From assembly GCA_964405455.1 (NCBI GenBank), contig CAYOOA010000001.1:1-64000 (forward strand): a stretch of DNA of 64,000 nucleotides. The letters run 5' to 3'. The position numbers were made by a program, and so were the translations under genes. This stretch comes from CALESS01 sp964405455. GTDB lineage: Bacteria > Chloroflexota > Anaerolineae > Anaerolineales > Anaerolineaceae. The number at the start of each line of letters is the position of its first letter. The stretch's first letter is position 1. The notes beneath the pieces were generated by a model. The model was not told the DNA's origin and ran no database searches. It saw only the letters and a program-made list of their open reading frames with translations. Below are positions 16,145 through 22,393 of this stretch, piece by piece.

Positions 16145-18100
16145 ATGTCTGAGGAAACTAAAGCGAACCTAGCTGATCAATGCCTGGAAAAAAGCCTTGA
16201 GTTTGAACAGAACGGGGCATATCAAAAGGCCGTGGAACAAGCCCAGCTGGCTCTGCAATTGGCAGATGAACAGCACGAGGCTGATAGATCCATGCATGCC
16301 AGGGCAAGGTTGGCCTGGTTGTTTTCTCTCATGGGGAAATACGAAGAAGCTCTTTCTCAGGCAGACTTGGTGTTGGAAAAAACCCAGACGACACCGGATG
16401 CTGTGGATGCATTTGTAGTAAAAGGAGTCAGCCTGGCAGAAACCAACCGAATCGATCTGGCTGAAGGAATGTTACAGCGGGCAGCAGATATCAGCCGATT
16501 TATTCAATACAAACTTGGTTTACGACGGGCATTGCATAACCTGGCTGCCTCTGTGTATGTTAACCGTGGCAGGTTCAGCCTGGCTCTGGCGGCGATGGAA
16601 GAAGCTCAGCAAGTGACTATTGAAGGAGCAGAGCGTCATTGGGGTTTACCATATTTACGCGGGATAATTTATCAAATTACAGGCGATCGGGTGAGATTAC
16701 GGCAAGCATTGGACGAATTAGTTCCGCGCTTTCGCCCTGGAAGCCAGGGTGCAGGCGGATATTACTACCTGTGGAGCCGCCTTGCTCTGGATGAGGACGA
16801 CCTGCCACAAGCCGAAGAATATCTGCATTTGGCCATCCGGATCGCCACCCAAACCGGTGTGCCGACCTTGCAAGTGTGGACAAGAATTGCGTATAGCAAT
16901 TTATTCCGCCGAAAGGGAGAACCTTCCACTGCCCTGGGATGGGCGGAAAATGCACTTCAGCATGCTCAGCGCATTGGTAGTTTTCATTTATTAGGACAGG
17001 CTCAAATAGAAATGGCCCAGGTCCTTTGGATGCAGGGCGACCTGGTCGGTGCAAAAACGAATTTGCTCGATTCGATCACAAATCTTGAAAAGAGTCGTTC
17101 GGAATACGAATTGACTGTCGCCAATTTTTTTCTGGCTTGTTTGTCTTTTGAGCAGGATGACCCTGAAACAGAAAAATTATGGATTGCTTCAGCGCGCAGA
17201 ATGATATACGGAGGATATTTCTTCATTTTGGAACGTGAACGCAGTCGAGCCTATCCAATGGTTGCACATTTTCTACGTTCCAAAACACCGGATGCAAGAG
17301 GAGCGGCGGACCAATTACTTAACAGTCTGGAACGGTTGACACCTCCCCCGATCCGCGTTATCGGTTTGGGGCAGTTCACGGTCTGGGTTGGAAATCGCCA
17401 GGTGCCAGATTCGGCATGGAATCGGAGAAAAAGCGGCGAATTGTTCCGCTATTTGTTACTCCGCAAGGGGTTTACTGCCAGCCGGGAAGAGGTCATTGAA
17501 GATTTCTGGGGAGATTATGACCTGGAGACAGCCCAGGATTTACTCCATCAGGCAACTTCCACGATTCGAAGGGTCTTGGAACCAGACCTACCGGAAAAAT
17601 TTCCATCCAGATATTTGAAGGTGGAAGGGGACAGGGTCTTTCTCCAACTCCCGCCGGGATCATTTCTGGATTTTGACGTATTTGAACCTCAACTCCGGGC
17701 CGCAATCCAGGCAGACAAGCTGCCGGCCTTGCAACGAGTGCTGGCTATGTACCTTGGGGATTTATTCCCCATGGATCAATATTCCGGGTGGAGCGCTCGT
17801 CGCCGCACTTTCTTGATCGAGGCATACACACTTGGCCTATTGGCTTTATGTCATATGTTAATGAGGGAAGGCGCTTACACGCAGGTTGAACAGACGGTTC
17901 GATTAATCCTTGACCAGGATCCCTGGAGTGAGGATGCGGTTTTTCTGGGGATGCAAGCTTTTGTCAGGATTGGCAATAAACCAAGAGCTATTCGATTGTA
18001 CAAAGAGCTTGAGAATAGATTGAACGAAGACCTAGATTTATCACCTAAACCAGAACTGGCTGCTTACCTGCAAAGCATACGCAGCGGAGAAGCCCTCTAA
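16145..18100 (+). CDS. TPR protein with C-terminal wHTH/BTAD regulator module
   Basis: 651 residues. Residues 1-390 are all-helical with several TPR-like repeats (for example QAQLALQLADEQHEADRSM). From about 400 (IRVIGLGQFTVWVGNRQV) an OmpR-type winged-helix region follows, with WNRRKSGELFRYLLLRKG, and then a bacterial transcriptional activation domain (BTAD, about 510-645). SARP/BTAD regulators usually carry the DNA-binding part at the N-terminus, so the order here is reversed. It begins 17 bp after the catalytic subunit with a GGAGG site and is likely co-transcribed. It may control this operon; the target is inference. Confidence 0.82.
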   Translation: MSEETKANLADQCLEKSLEFEQNGAYQKAVEQAQLALQLADEQHEADRSMHARARLAWLFSLMGKYEEALSQADLVLEKTQTTPDAVDAFVVKGVSLAETNRIDLAEGMLQRAADISRFIQYKLGLRRALHNLAASVYVNRGRFSLALAAMEEAQQVTIEGAERHWGLPYLRGIIYQITGDRVRLRQALDELVPRFRPGSQGAGGYYYLWSRLALDEDDLPQAEEYLHLAIRIATQTGVPTLQVWTRIAYSNLFRRKGEPSTALGWAENALQHAQRIGSFHLLGQAQIEMAQVLWMQGDLVGAKTNLLDSITNLEKSRSEYELTVANFFLACLSFEQDDPETEKLWIASARRMIYGGYFFILERERSRAYPMVAHFLRSKTPDARGAADQLLNSLERLTPPPIRVIGLGQFTVWVGNRQVPDSAWNRRKSGELFRYLLLRKGFTASREEVIEDFWGDYDLETAQDLLHQATSTIRRVLEPDLPEKFPSRYLKVEGDRVFLQLPPGSFLDFDVFEPQLRAAIQADKLPALQRVLAMYLGDLFPMDQYSGWSARRRTFLIEAYTLGLLALCHMLMREGAYTQVEQTVRLILDQDPWSEDAVFLGMQAFVRIGNKPRAIRLYKELENRLNEDLDLSPKPELAAYLQSIRSGEAL

Positions 18101-18130
18101 TCTTATTTTCTTGAATAGCTTGTGAAGGAA

Positions 18131-18158
18131 ACCCGCTGTCAGTCAATTGTCAGCGGGT
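18131..18158 (+). terminator. Possible terminator after the formate dehydrogenase operon
   Basis: ACCCGCTG (18131-18138) pairs perfectly with CAGCGGGT (18151-18158), 30 nt after the BTAD-protein stop. The downstream tract is only moderately T-rich, so termination is uncertain. Confidence 0.45.
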
Positions 18159-18187
18159 ATTGGTATTATTTGGTCAAGGACTCAATC

Positions 18188-18415
18188 ATGCGCACACGTA
18201 AAACTTATGTCCTAACTTTATTTTCTGATCCAGCTGAATTATCGAAGATCGCTGGGCGGTTGGAATTTGTGACGAGTGGTGAGTTGATTAATTTTGCCAG
18301 TTGGGATGAATTAAAAACCATCCTGATTGAGAATGCATCCACGCAACCAAATCCGAAGAATCAGAGCTGGAGCGGAGCATTCAACCAGGAAAAAGGTGAT
18401 GGGTTTCTTGAGTAA
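18188..18415 (+). CDS. Small hypothetical protein, 75 aa
   Basis: 75 residues starting MRTRKTYVLTLF, with an alpha/beta-like core up to about residue 50 (WDELKTILIENA) and a polar tail. AAGGA lies upstream of the ATG at suitable spacing. The frame is open from a GTG at 18122, but that part overlaps the hairpin at 18131-18158 and is rejected. I do not recognise the family. It ends at a bidirectional terminator. Confidence 0.6.
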   Translation: MRTRKTYVLTLFSDPAELSKIAGRLEFVTSGELINFASWDELKTILIENASTQPNPKNQSWSGAFNQEKGDGFLE

Positions 18416-18464
18416 TTCAGACAGATTGTGTCGGTGTGTGAATTGAGGGGAAGCCGCCGACCTC

Positions 18465-18512
18465 AAAAAGCCCCGTTTTCTCCGGTAAGCAGGAAGGGAA
18501 AGCGGGGCTTTT
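18465..18512. terminator. Bidirectional terminator
   Basis: AAAAGCCCCG (18466-18475) pairs with CGGGGCTTTT (18503-18512). A-tract and T-tract flanks allow termination on both strands. It serves the convergent small genes at 18188-18415 (+) and 18543-18740 (-). Confidence 0.8.
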
Positions 18513-18542
18513 ATATTTGGACAGCAAGAAGGGTCTTTATGA

Positions 18543-18740
18543 TTAGCCCTTGCCGAGTTTATCGTTTTCCTTGATAAGCAGGCGGAGGAAATCGATGAAT
18601 GAAGCCCACTCTTTATCAAAGAAATTGATGGTCACGTTGTTCAATTGAAGATAGTAGGTGGTTTCATCCATCTCCTCGGCCTTCCAGGCAAGGTATTCTT
18701 CGGTTTCAGCAATCGTGGTGGTTTTGACCTCTGGTTCCAT
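18543..18740 (-). CDS. Small hypothetical protein, 65 aa
   Basis: 65 residues, acidic at the N-terminus (MEPEVKTTTIAETEEYLAWK) with a strand-turn pattern YYLQLNNVTINFF and an amphipathic C-terminal helix. AAGGAG lies 8 nt before the ATG. A longer open frame upstream to 18908 runs through the predicted structured RNA and is rejected. No recognised family. It lies just downstream of the 6S-like RNA gene in the same direction. Confidence 0.6.
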   Translation of the reverse strand: MEPEVKTTTIAETEEYLAWKAEEMDETTYYLQLNNVTINFFDKEWASFIDFLRLLIKENDKLGKG

Positions 18741-18764
18741 CCATCGCTCCTTGAAAGAAGGGGT

Positions 18765-18942
18765 AAAAAAAGGCCCCGCCATGCCGTGTGCTGCAAAGTT
18801 TTGAACCTGCAAGCGCAGGTTGGGACCTTGCACGGGGGCGCCGCCTTGGCCGAAGCCTATCGCGTTGCCGCCCAAAATGTGGGTCCCTGGAAAAGAGTGT
18901 TGGCTCAAAACCGGGAGTGCCGCATCACGAACACAGCAGGGT
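18765..18942 (-). ncRNA. ssrS: Structured RNA, candidate 6S RNA
   Basis: A non-coding stretch with its own promoter (TTTTCA 18977-18972, 17 nt, TATAAA 18954-18949) and a 3' end GGGGCC plus seven T (18771-18765), giving about 178 nt. The ends pair (CCCUGC with GCGGGG, more short stems inward, then GUUUUG with CAAAAC). A central bubble follows: a mostly unpaired 5' strand, and on the 3' strand a small hairpin AACCUGC-GCUU-GCAGGUU. A terminal arm begins GGGACC/GGUCCC and ends in a GGC-UUCG-GCC tip. Length and topology match 6S RNA, which binds the sigma70 holoenzyme. The assignment rests on hand folding only; it is clearly not tmRNA, and I could not match SRP RNA. Confidence 0.55.
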
Positions 18943-18948
18943 TACTTT

Positions 18949-18977
18949 TTTATACCACAAAATGAGAACCCTGAAAA
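18949..18977 (-). promoter_or_regulatory. Promoter of the 6S-like RNA
   Basis: On the minus strand TTTTCA and TATAAA are separated by 17 nt; the -10 is preceded by TGG, close to an extended -10. The predicted start at about 18942 coincides with the base of the RNA closing stem. Confidence 0.5.
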
Positions 18978-19096
18978 GATGATTATTCAGAAAGACAAGG
19001 GGGAAGAAACCAGTTCGTTACAATATATCAGGCAGGATGCTTGACAGCCACCAATAGTTTTTTATACTTGAAGAAACAAGGATCAGGGAGTAGATC

Positions 19097-19537
19097 ATGA
19101 AACGATATGGTTGGATTCTAGTTGTCGTAATGGTGTTTCTCCTGGCTGCCTGTAGCAAGGAGAATGTTAATAAACAAACCGTCACAATCCGTGAAGCCTG
19201 GGCTCGGACCGCTTTGAAGGGGGATCCATCAGCGATCTATTTCATCGTTGAAAATTCATCCGATCAGGAGGATACCCTTCTTTCAGCCAGTTCAGACGCG
19301 GCAATGATGACAGAGTTGCATATGAGTTCCATGGATGCGAATGGGGTGATGAAAATGGAGCCGCAATCTTCGGTTTCCATCCCGGCTGGCGGAACAGTGG
19401 AATTTAAAAAAGGTGGACTCCATGTAATGTTGATGAGCGTCTCACGTCAATTAAAGGTCGGAGATTCGGTTCAACTGACATTGAATTTTGAGAAAGCAGG
19501 GAAGATCACCCTCGAGGTACCAGTGAAGGATCAGTAA
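19097..19537 (+). CDS. Copper chaperone PCu(A)C family lipoprotein
   Basis: 146 residues: a lipoprotein signal peptide with lipobox LLAAC (Cys19), then a PCu(A)C cupredoxin-like domain. The Cu(I)-binding pattern is visible as ELHMSSMDANGVMKM followed by GGLHVMLM (His and Met ligands). The family delivers copper to the CuA centre of cytochrome oxidase on the outer face of the membrane, which fits the ba3 oxidase operon 2.3 kb away. GGGAG precedes the ATG. The stop is immediately followed by the thpR ATG. Confidence 0.88.
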   Translation: MKRYGWILVVVMVFLLAACSKENVNKQTVTIREAWARTALKGDPSAIYFIVENSSDQEDTLLSASSDAAMMTELHMSSMDANGVMKMEPQSSVSIPAGGTVEFKKGGLHVMLMSVSRQLKVGDSVQLTLNFEKAGKITLEVPVKDQ

Positions 19538-20122
19538 ATGATGGAAGGATTGATCCGTACTTTCATTGCAATAGAATTGAGTGAACAGATTCGCGATCAA
19601 TTGGATGCAGTGGTGCATGCGATTAATTCGAACCGTTCCCTTCCGGTCAAGTGGGTCTCGGGGAAGAACATTCATCTGACACTGAAGTTCCTGGGCGAAC
19701 AGCAACGGGAGAAAATCAGTGCCCTGGAAAGTTCTCTACGACCTGAGATGTGCATGGTAAAACCATTCGAGATCACGGTCTCCGGTTTCGGAGTGTTTCC
19801 GAATTTCAAACGACCGCGGGTGATCTGGGTTGGGGTGCAAGCGCCCCAGGATTTGAACAAGTTGCAATTGAAAGTAGAGAATTTTGCCAGGCAATCCGGA
19901 TTTGAAGCTGAAGAACGGCCTTTTTCTCCACATCTGACACTTGGACGCCTATCACAAACTTTATATCCGCACCAGGTTGAGGGGATTGCGCAGGCTTTAC
20001 GGCTGGTAAAGGTCGGTGAGTTGGGTAGGGTTTCAGTTCAATCCATTTGCATATTCCGCAGCACCCTGACACCTGCAGGAGCCGTTTACACACCGTTGTC
20101 GATCCTCCCTTTTTCATGTTAA
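19538..20122 (+). CDS. thpR: RNA 2',3'-cyclic phosphodiesterase (LigT/2H family)
   Basis: 194 residues. The two HxTx motifs of 2H phosphoesterases are present: NIHLTLKFLG (about 47) and SPHLTLGRL (about 130). The N-terminal RTFIAIEL is also typical. The enzyme opens 2',3'-cyclic phosphates on RNA. The start is back-to-back with the copper chaperone stop; AAGGA lies 7 nt before the first ATG. It is followed by rsfS. Confidence 0.9.
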   Translation: MMEGLIRTFIAIELSEQIRDQLDAVVHAINSNRSLPVKWVSGKNIHLTLKFLGEQQREKISALESSLRPEMCMVKPFEITVSGFGVFPNFKRPRVIWVGVQAPQDLNKLQLKVENFARQSGFEAEERPFSPHLTLGRLSQTLYPHQVEGIAQALRLVKVGELGRVSVQSICIFRSTLTPAGAVYTPLSILPFSC

Positions 20123-20154
20123 AATAGAAAGCAATACTACTTAAGAGGTGGAGT

Positions 20155-20499
20155 CTGAACGCAATCGAACTAGCAAGAGCCGTTGTTTCAACCCTGGAAG
20201 AAAAAAAGGGGGAGGCCATTCTCCTGCTCGACATCCATGAAATCGCAAGTTTTACCGATTACTTCGTCCTGGCCAATGGAACGAGCGATCGGATGCTGGA
20301 TGCGCTTGCCCGTGATGTGGTTGAAAAAGCAGAAACGCTGATGGATGATCATTACAAGGTGGAAGGCCAGGCGAGTGATGGCTGGCTGGTGATTGACCTG
20401 GGTGCAGTGGTGGTGCATCTTTTCTCACCTGACCAACGCGAATATTATCGCCTGGAGCAACTCTGGGAAAAAGGGAAGATTTTGTTGAAACTCCAATAA
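20155..20499 (+). CDS. rsfS: Ribosome silencing factor RsfS, apparent CTG start
   Basis: The frame from 20155 encodes 114 residues matching RsfS throughout: NAIELARAVVSTLEEKKGEA, then ASFTDYFVLANGTSDRM, VEGQASDGWLVIDLGAVVVH and REYYRLEQLW. Family members begin M-N-A-x-E-L-A. Here the codon in the Met position is CTG, preceded by AAGAGGTGGAGT. There is no ATG, GTG or TTG between the upstream in-frame stop (TAG at 20125) and the conserved region; the first ATG at 20293 would delete 46 conserved residues. RsfS binds ribosomal protein uL14 and blocks subunit joining in starvation. Confidence 0.85.
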   Translation: MNAIELARAVVSTLEEKKGEAILLLDIHEIASFTDYFVLANGTSDRMLDALARDVVEKAETLMDDHYKVEGQASDGWLVIDLGAVVVHLFSPDQREYYRLEQLWEKGKILLKLQ

Positions 20500-20518
20500 T
20501 ACTATTTGGATAACAAAT

Positions 20519-20552
20519 CCGCCGGAGATTAAAACTCCGGCGGTTTATTTTT
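20519..20552 (+). terminator. Terminator after rsfS
   Basis: CCGCCGGAG (20519-20527) pairs perfectly with CTCCGGCGG (20535-20543), followed by TTTATTTTT. Confidence 0.88.
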
Positions 20553-20557
20553 CAGAA

Positions 20558-20583
20558 AAATCTCCCCGCTTAGAAAAGCGGAG
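20558..20583 (-). terminator. Terminator after the cytochrome c gene
   Basis: On the minus strand CCGCTT-TTCT-AAGCGG forms a stem followed by GGAGATTTTT, about 20 nt after the stop of the cytochrome c lipoprotein gene. Confidence 0.7.
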
Positions 20584-20601
20584 CAAGGCATTCCGGAAAC
20601 A

Positions 20602-21036
20602 TTACTTCCAGGTTTGAATGTAGCTGATGATCTGCCAGATCTGCTGGTCGGTTAGAAGGCCTTCGTGTGAGGGCATCGCCGAGTTAACCGGATCCATCAT
20701 GCCGCCCTTGAGAATGCGGAAGTAAAGGTAGCCATCAGAGGTTTCTTTGACAGATTGCGTCAGATTGGCGGGCTTGGGATCCAAGGAGGAGCCGGCAACA
20801 CCATCACCCAACCCGGTATCACCATGGCAGGATGCGCAATTTGCAGCATATAGGTCCTTGCCGGCGGTTACGGCATCAGCCTGACCGGCCAGGGGGTTCG
20901 TCAGGCTGGCATATTCTGAAGGGGTCTGAGGGCGTGAAACCTTGGTGGTACCGGAATCAGACCCACCGCTGCAGGCAGAAAGCACAACGGCTGCAAGAAC
21001 TACGACAGCCACCAACATAAACACAGTTTTCTTCAT
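20602..21036 (-). CDS. Membrane-anchored cytochrome c lipoprotein
   Basis: 144 residues: signal peptide with lipobox LSAC (Cys22), a short linker, and one class-I cytochrome c domain with CASCH (67-71) and a likely Met axial ligand in SAMPSHEG near residue 125. The ATG at 21036 follows AGGAGG. A single-haem, lipid-anchored cytochrome next to ba3 oxidase genes is a plausible electron donor to the oxidase. It is transcribed divergently from an Rrf2-type regulator, with a 19-bp palindrome between them. Confidence 0.9.
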   Translation of the reverse strand: MKKTVFMLVAVVVLAAVVLSACSGGSDSGTTKVSRPQTPSEYASLTNPLAGQADAVTAGKDLYAANCASCHGDTGLGDGVAGSSLDPKPANLTQSVKETSDGYLYFRILKGGMMDPVNSAMPSHEGLLTDQQIWQIISYIQTWK

Positions 21037-21084
21037 TTTTTCCTCCTGTTTATAAACAGACGAATAATTAGGTAACTTTTTGCA

Positions 21085-21114
21085 ATTATAATGCCTGTCA
21101 AATGCTTTGTCCAA
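21085..21114 (-). promoter_or_regulatory. Promoter of the cytochrome c gene
   Basis: On the minus strand TTGGAC (21114-21109) and TATAAT (21090-21085) with an 18-nt spacer. The 19-bp palindrome at 21126-21144 lies just upstream of the -35. Confidence 0.6.
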
Positions 21115-21125
21115 TTTATATCCAC

Positions 21126-21144
21126 ATTGTCAATAATTGACAAT
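21126..21144. promoter_or_regulatory. Perfect 19-bp palindrome, probable operator
   Basis: ATTGTCAATAATTGACAAT: 8-nt arms around TAA. It lies in the 194-bp intergenic region between the cytochrome c and Rrf2-type genes. Its size and AT-rich dyad fit a dimeric winged-helix regulator, most simply the adjacent Rrf2-type protein. Confidence 0.55.
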
Positions 21145-21230
21145 TGCCTGAAATGATCAGGAAGATAATCACTATTATTGATATTAATTATCCGTTATTG
21201 TTGGATTATTCATAGAATAGAGGTGAGGAT

Positions 21231-21698
21231 ATGTTTCGAATCAGTCGCCGCCTGGAATACGGACTGGATCTATTAACTGCGCTGGCCGAATTACCAGAAG
21301 ATTTATCGATTTCTACCGCTGCAATGGCTCAAAAGCTGGGAATACCGCTACCGTTTTTACACCAGATCGGTCATTCTTTAATGCAATCTGGGTTTATCAA
21401 GGCTTCGCCTGGTCCCAGGGGCGGATTACGCTTGAACCGTCCAGCGAGGGAGATCCGATTGGTGGAAGTTGTGCAAGCTCTGGAAGGACCGGTAAATTTA
21501 TTGTCAACCGAAGATGGCACCTCGTATCAGGAAAGTAGTCAATCCAAACAAGTGGAGGTGTGGAGGGACCTGCAAACAAAGATTATCCTATATCTATCCA
21601 ATATCACACTTGATCAATTGGTTGTAGATGGAAATCCACTGGATGGTTTGCTCTTTGATGTAGCCGGGAGACAAGTTCAACAAAGTATTGATATCTAG
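21231..21698 (+). CDS. Rrf2-type transcriptional regulator without Cys ligands
   Basis: 155 residues. An N-terminal winged helix with the Rrf2 pattern RRLEYGLDLLTALAEL, SISTAAMAQKLGIPLPFLHQI and GPRGGLRLNRP is followed by a dimerisation helix region (VEVVQALEGP). The protein has no cysteine at all, so unlike IscR or NsrR it cannot hold an FeS cluster through Cys. It lies between the divergent cytochrome c gene and the ba3 oxidase operon and is a natural candidate regulator of both. The effector is unknown. Confidence 0.82.
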   Translation: MFRISRRLEYGLDLLTALAELPEDLSISTAAMAQKLGIPLPFLHQIGHSLMQSGFIKASPGPRGGLRLNRPAREIRLVEVVQALEGPVNLLSTEDGTSYQESSQSKQVEVWRDLQTKIILYLSNITLDQLVVDGNPLDGLLFDVAGRQVQQSIDI

Positions 21699-21709
21699 TT
21701 GATTTTTTA

Positions 21710-21738
21710 TTGGAAATCCTCAAAATATGTCATAATAT
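21710..21738 (+). promoter_or_regulatory. Promoter of the ba3 oxidase operon
   Basis: TTGGAA (21710-21715) and TAATAT (21733-21738) with a 17-nt spacer, about 45 nt before the first oxidase gene. Confidence 0.6.
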
Positions 21739-21783
21739 ATCCAGTTGGGAAGATTGATCTATTTACCCTACGAGGAGGATCAA

Positions 21784-21900
21784 ATGGAGAAGGATGATCG
21801 ACCGCGCGGGACTCTGGCTATTTTGCTGATCTTTTTGATTTTGCTGCTGCTTAGCTGGGGAGGCGTTTATTTGATTATGATTCAACGGGGAGGGGTGTAA
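21784..21900 (+). CDS. cbaD: ba3-type cytochrome oxidase subunit IIa (CbaD-like), 38 aa
   Basis: A 38-residue protein: a polar N-terminus with KDDRPRG, one hydrophobic helix LAILLIFLILLLLSWGGVYL, and a short IQRGGV tail. Its length, charged start and the W-GVY region match the single-helix subunit IIa of Thermus ba3 oxidase. GAGGAGG lies 6 nt before the ATG, and its stop is adjacent to the subunit II start. Confidence 0.8.
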   Translation: MEKDDRPRGTLAILLIFLILLLLSWGGVYLIMIQRGGV

Positions 21901-22374
21901 GTGATGGAAATAAATCCTTATGAACGATTATGGATTGGTATTTCAGTAGCAGCGATCATTGTAATGCTGGCAGCTCTAACCCTGGCTGGATTTGGTCTGG
22001 GGGTTCAATTGCCAGGTGCCGCCGGGAGGGTTAATCCACGCGACCTGGTAAATGAACCGCCTTTCGACAAGCCTGGCGTTTATGAAATGGCACCTGGAAA
22101 ATACCAGGTAATCATGATTGCTCGCACGTGGCAATTCAATCCGAACAAAATTGAAGTGCCGGTTGGCTCTGAAGTAACCTTTAAAATTACCAGTATGGAT
22201 GTCACCCATGGAATGCTCCTGGATGGAACGAATGTGAATGTCTTGATCGTGCCCGGGCAGATTTCAGAAGTGACGCATGTTTTCAAGAAGGCCGGGACAT
22301 TCAATTTTTATTGTCATGAGTATTGCGGTACCGGACACCAGGCGATGTTTGGCCAGGTAATCGTTTCGCCCTAA
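21901..22374 (+). CDS. cbaB: ba3-type cytochrome c oxidase subunit II
   Basis: 157 residues (GTG at 21901, or ATG at 21904). One N-terminal membrane helix is followed by an outer-face cupredoxin domain. The CuA site is present: FNFYCHEYCGTGHQAMFG supplies the two Cys, His and Met, and VTHGMLLDG gives the other His. It receives electrons from cytochrome c and passes them to subunit I. The short single-helix form is typical of B-family oxidases. Confidence 0.93.
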   Translation: MMEINPYERLWIGISVAAIIVMLAALTLAGFGLGVQLPGAAGRVNPRDLVNEPPFDKPGVYEMAPGKYQVIMIARTWQFNPNKIEVPVGSEVTFKITSMDVTHGMLLDGTNVNVLIVPGQISEVTHVFKKAGTFNFYCHEYCGTGHQAMFGQVIVSP

Positions 22375-22393
22375 TCCAGAGGAGGAGAGAAAC

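Noticed and set aside
18741..18908. 56-residue extension of the small minus-strand gene
   Set aside because: It runs through the structured RNA and its terminator; the internal ATG at 18740 has AAGGAG.
18788..19044. Overlapping plus-strand open frames across the 6S-like region
   Set aside because: Biased Arg/Pro/Gly composition, no ribosome-binding sites, and overlap with the paired RNA segments.
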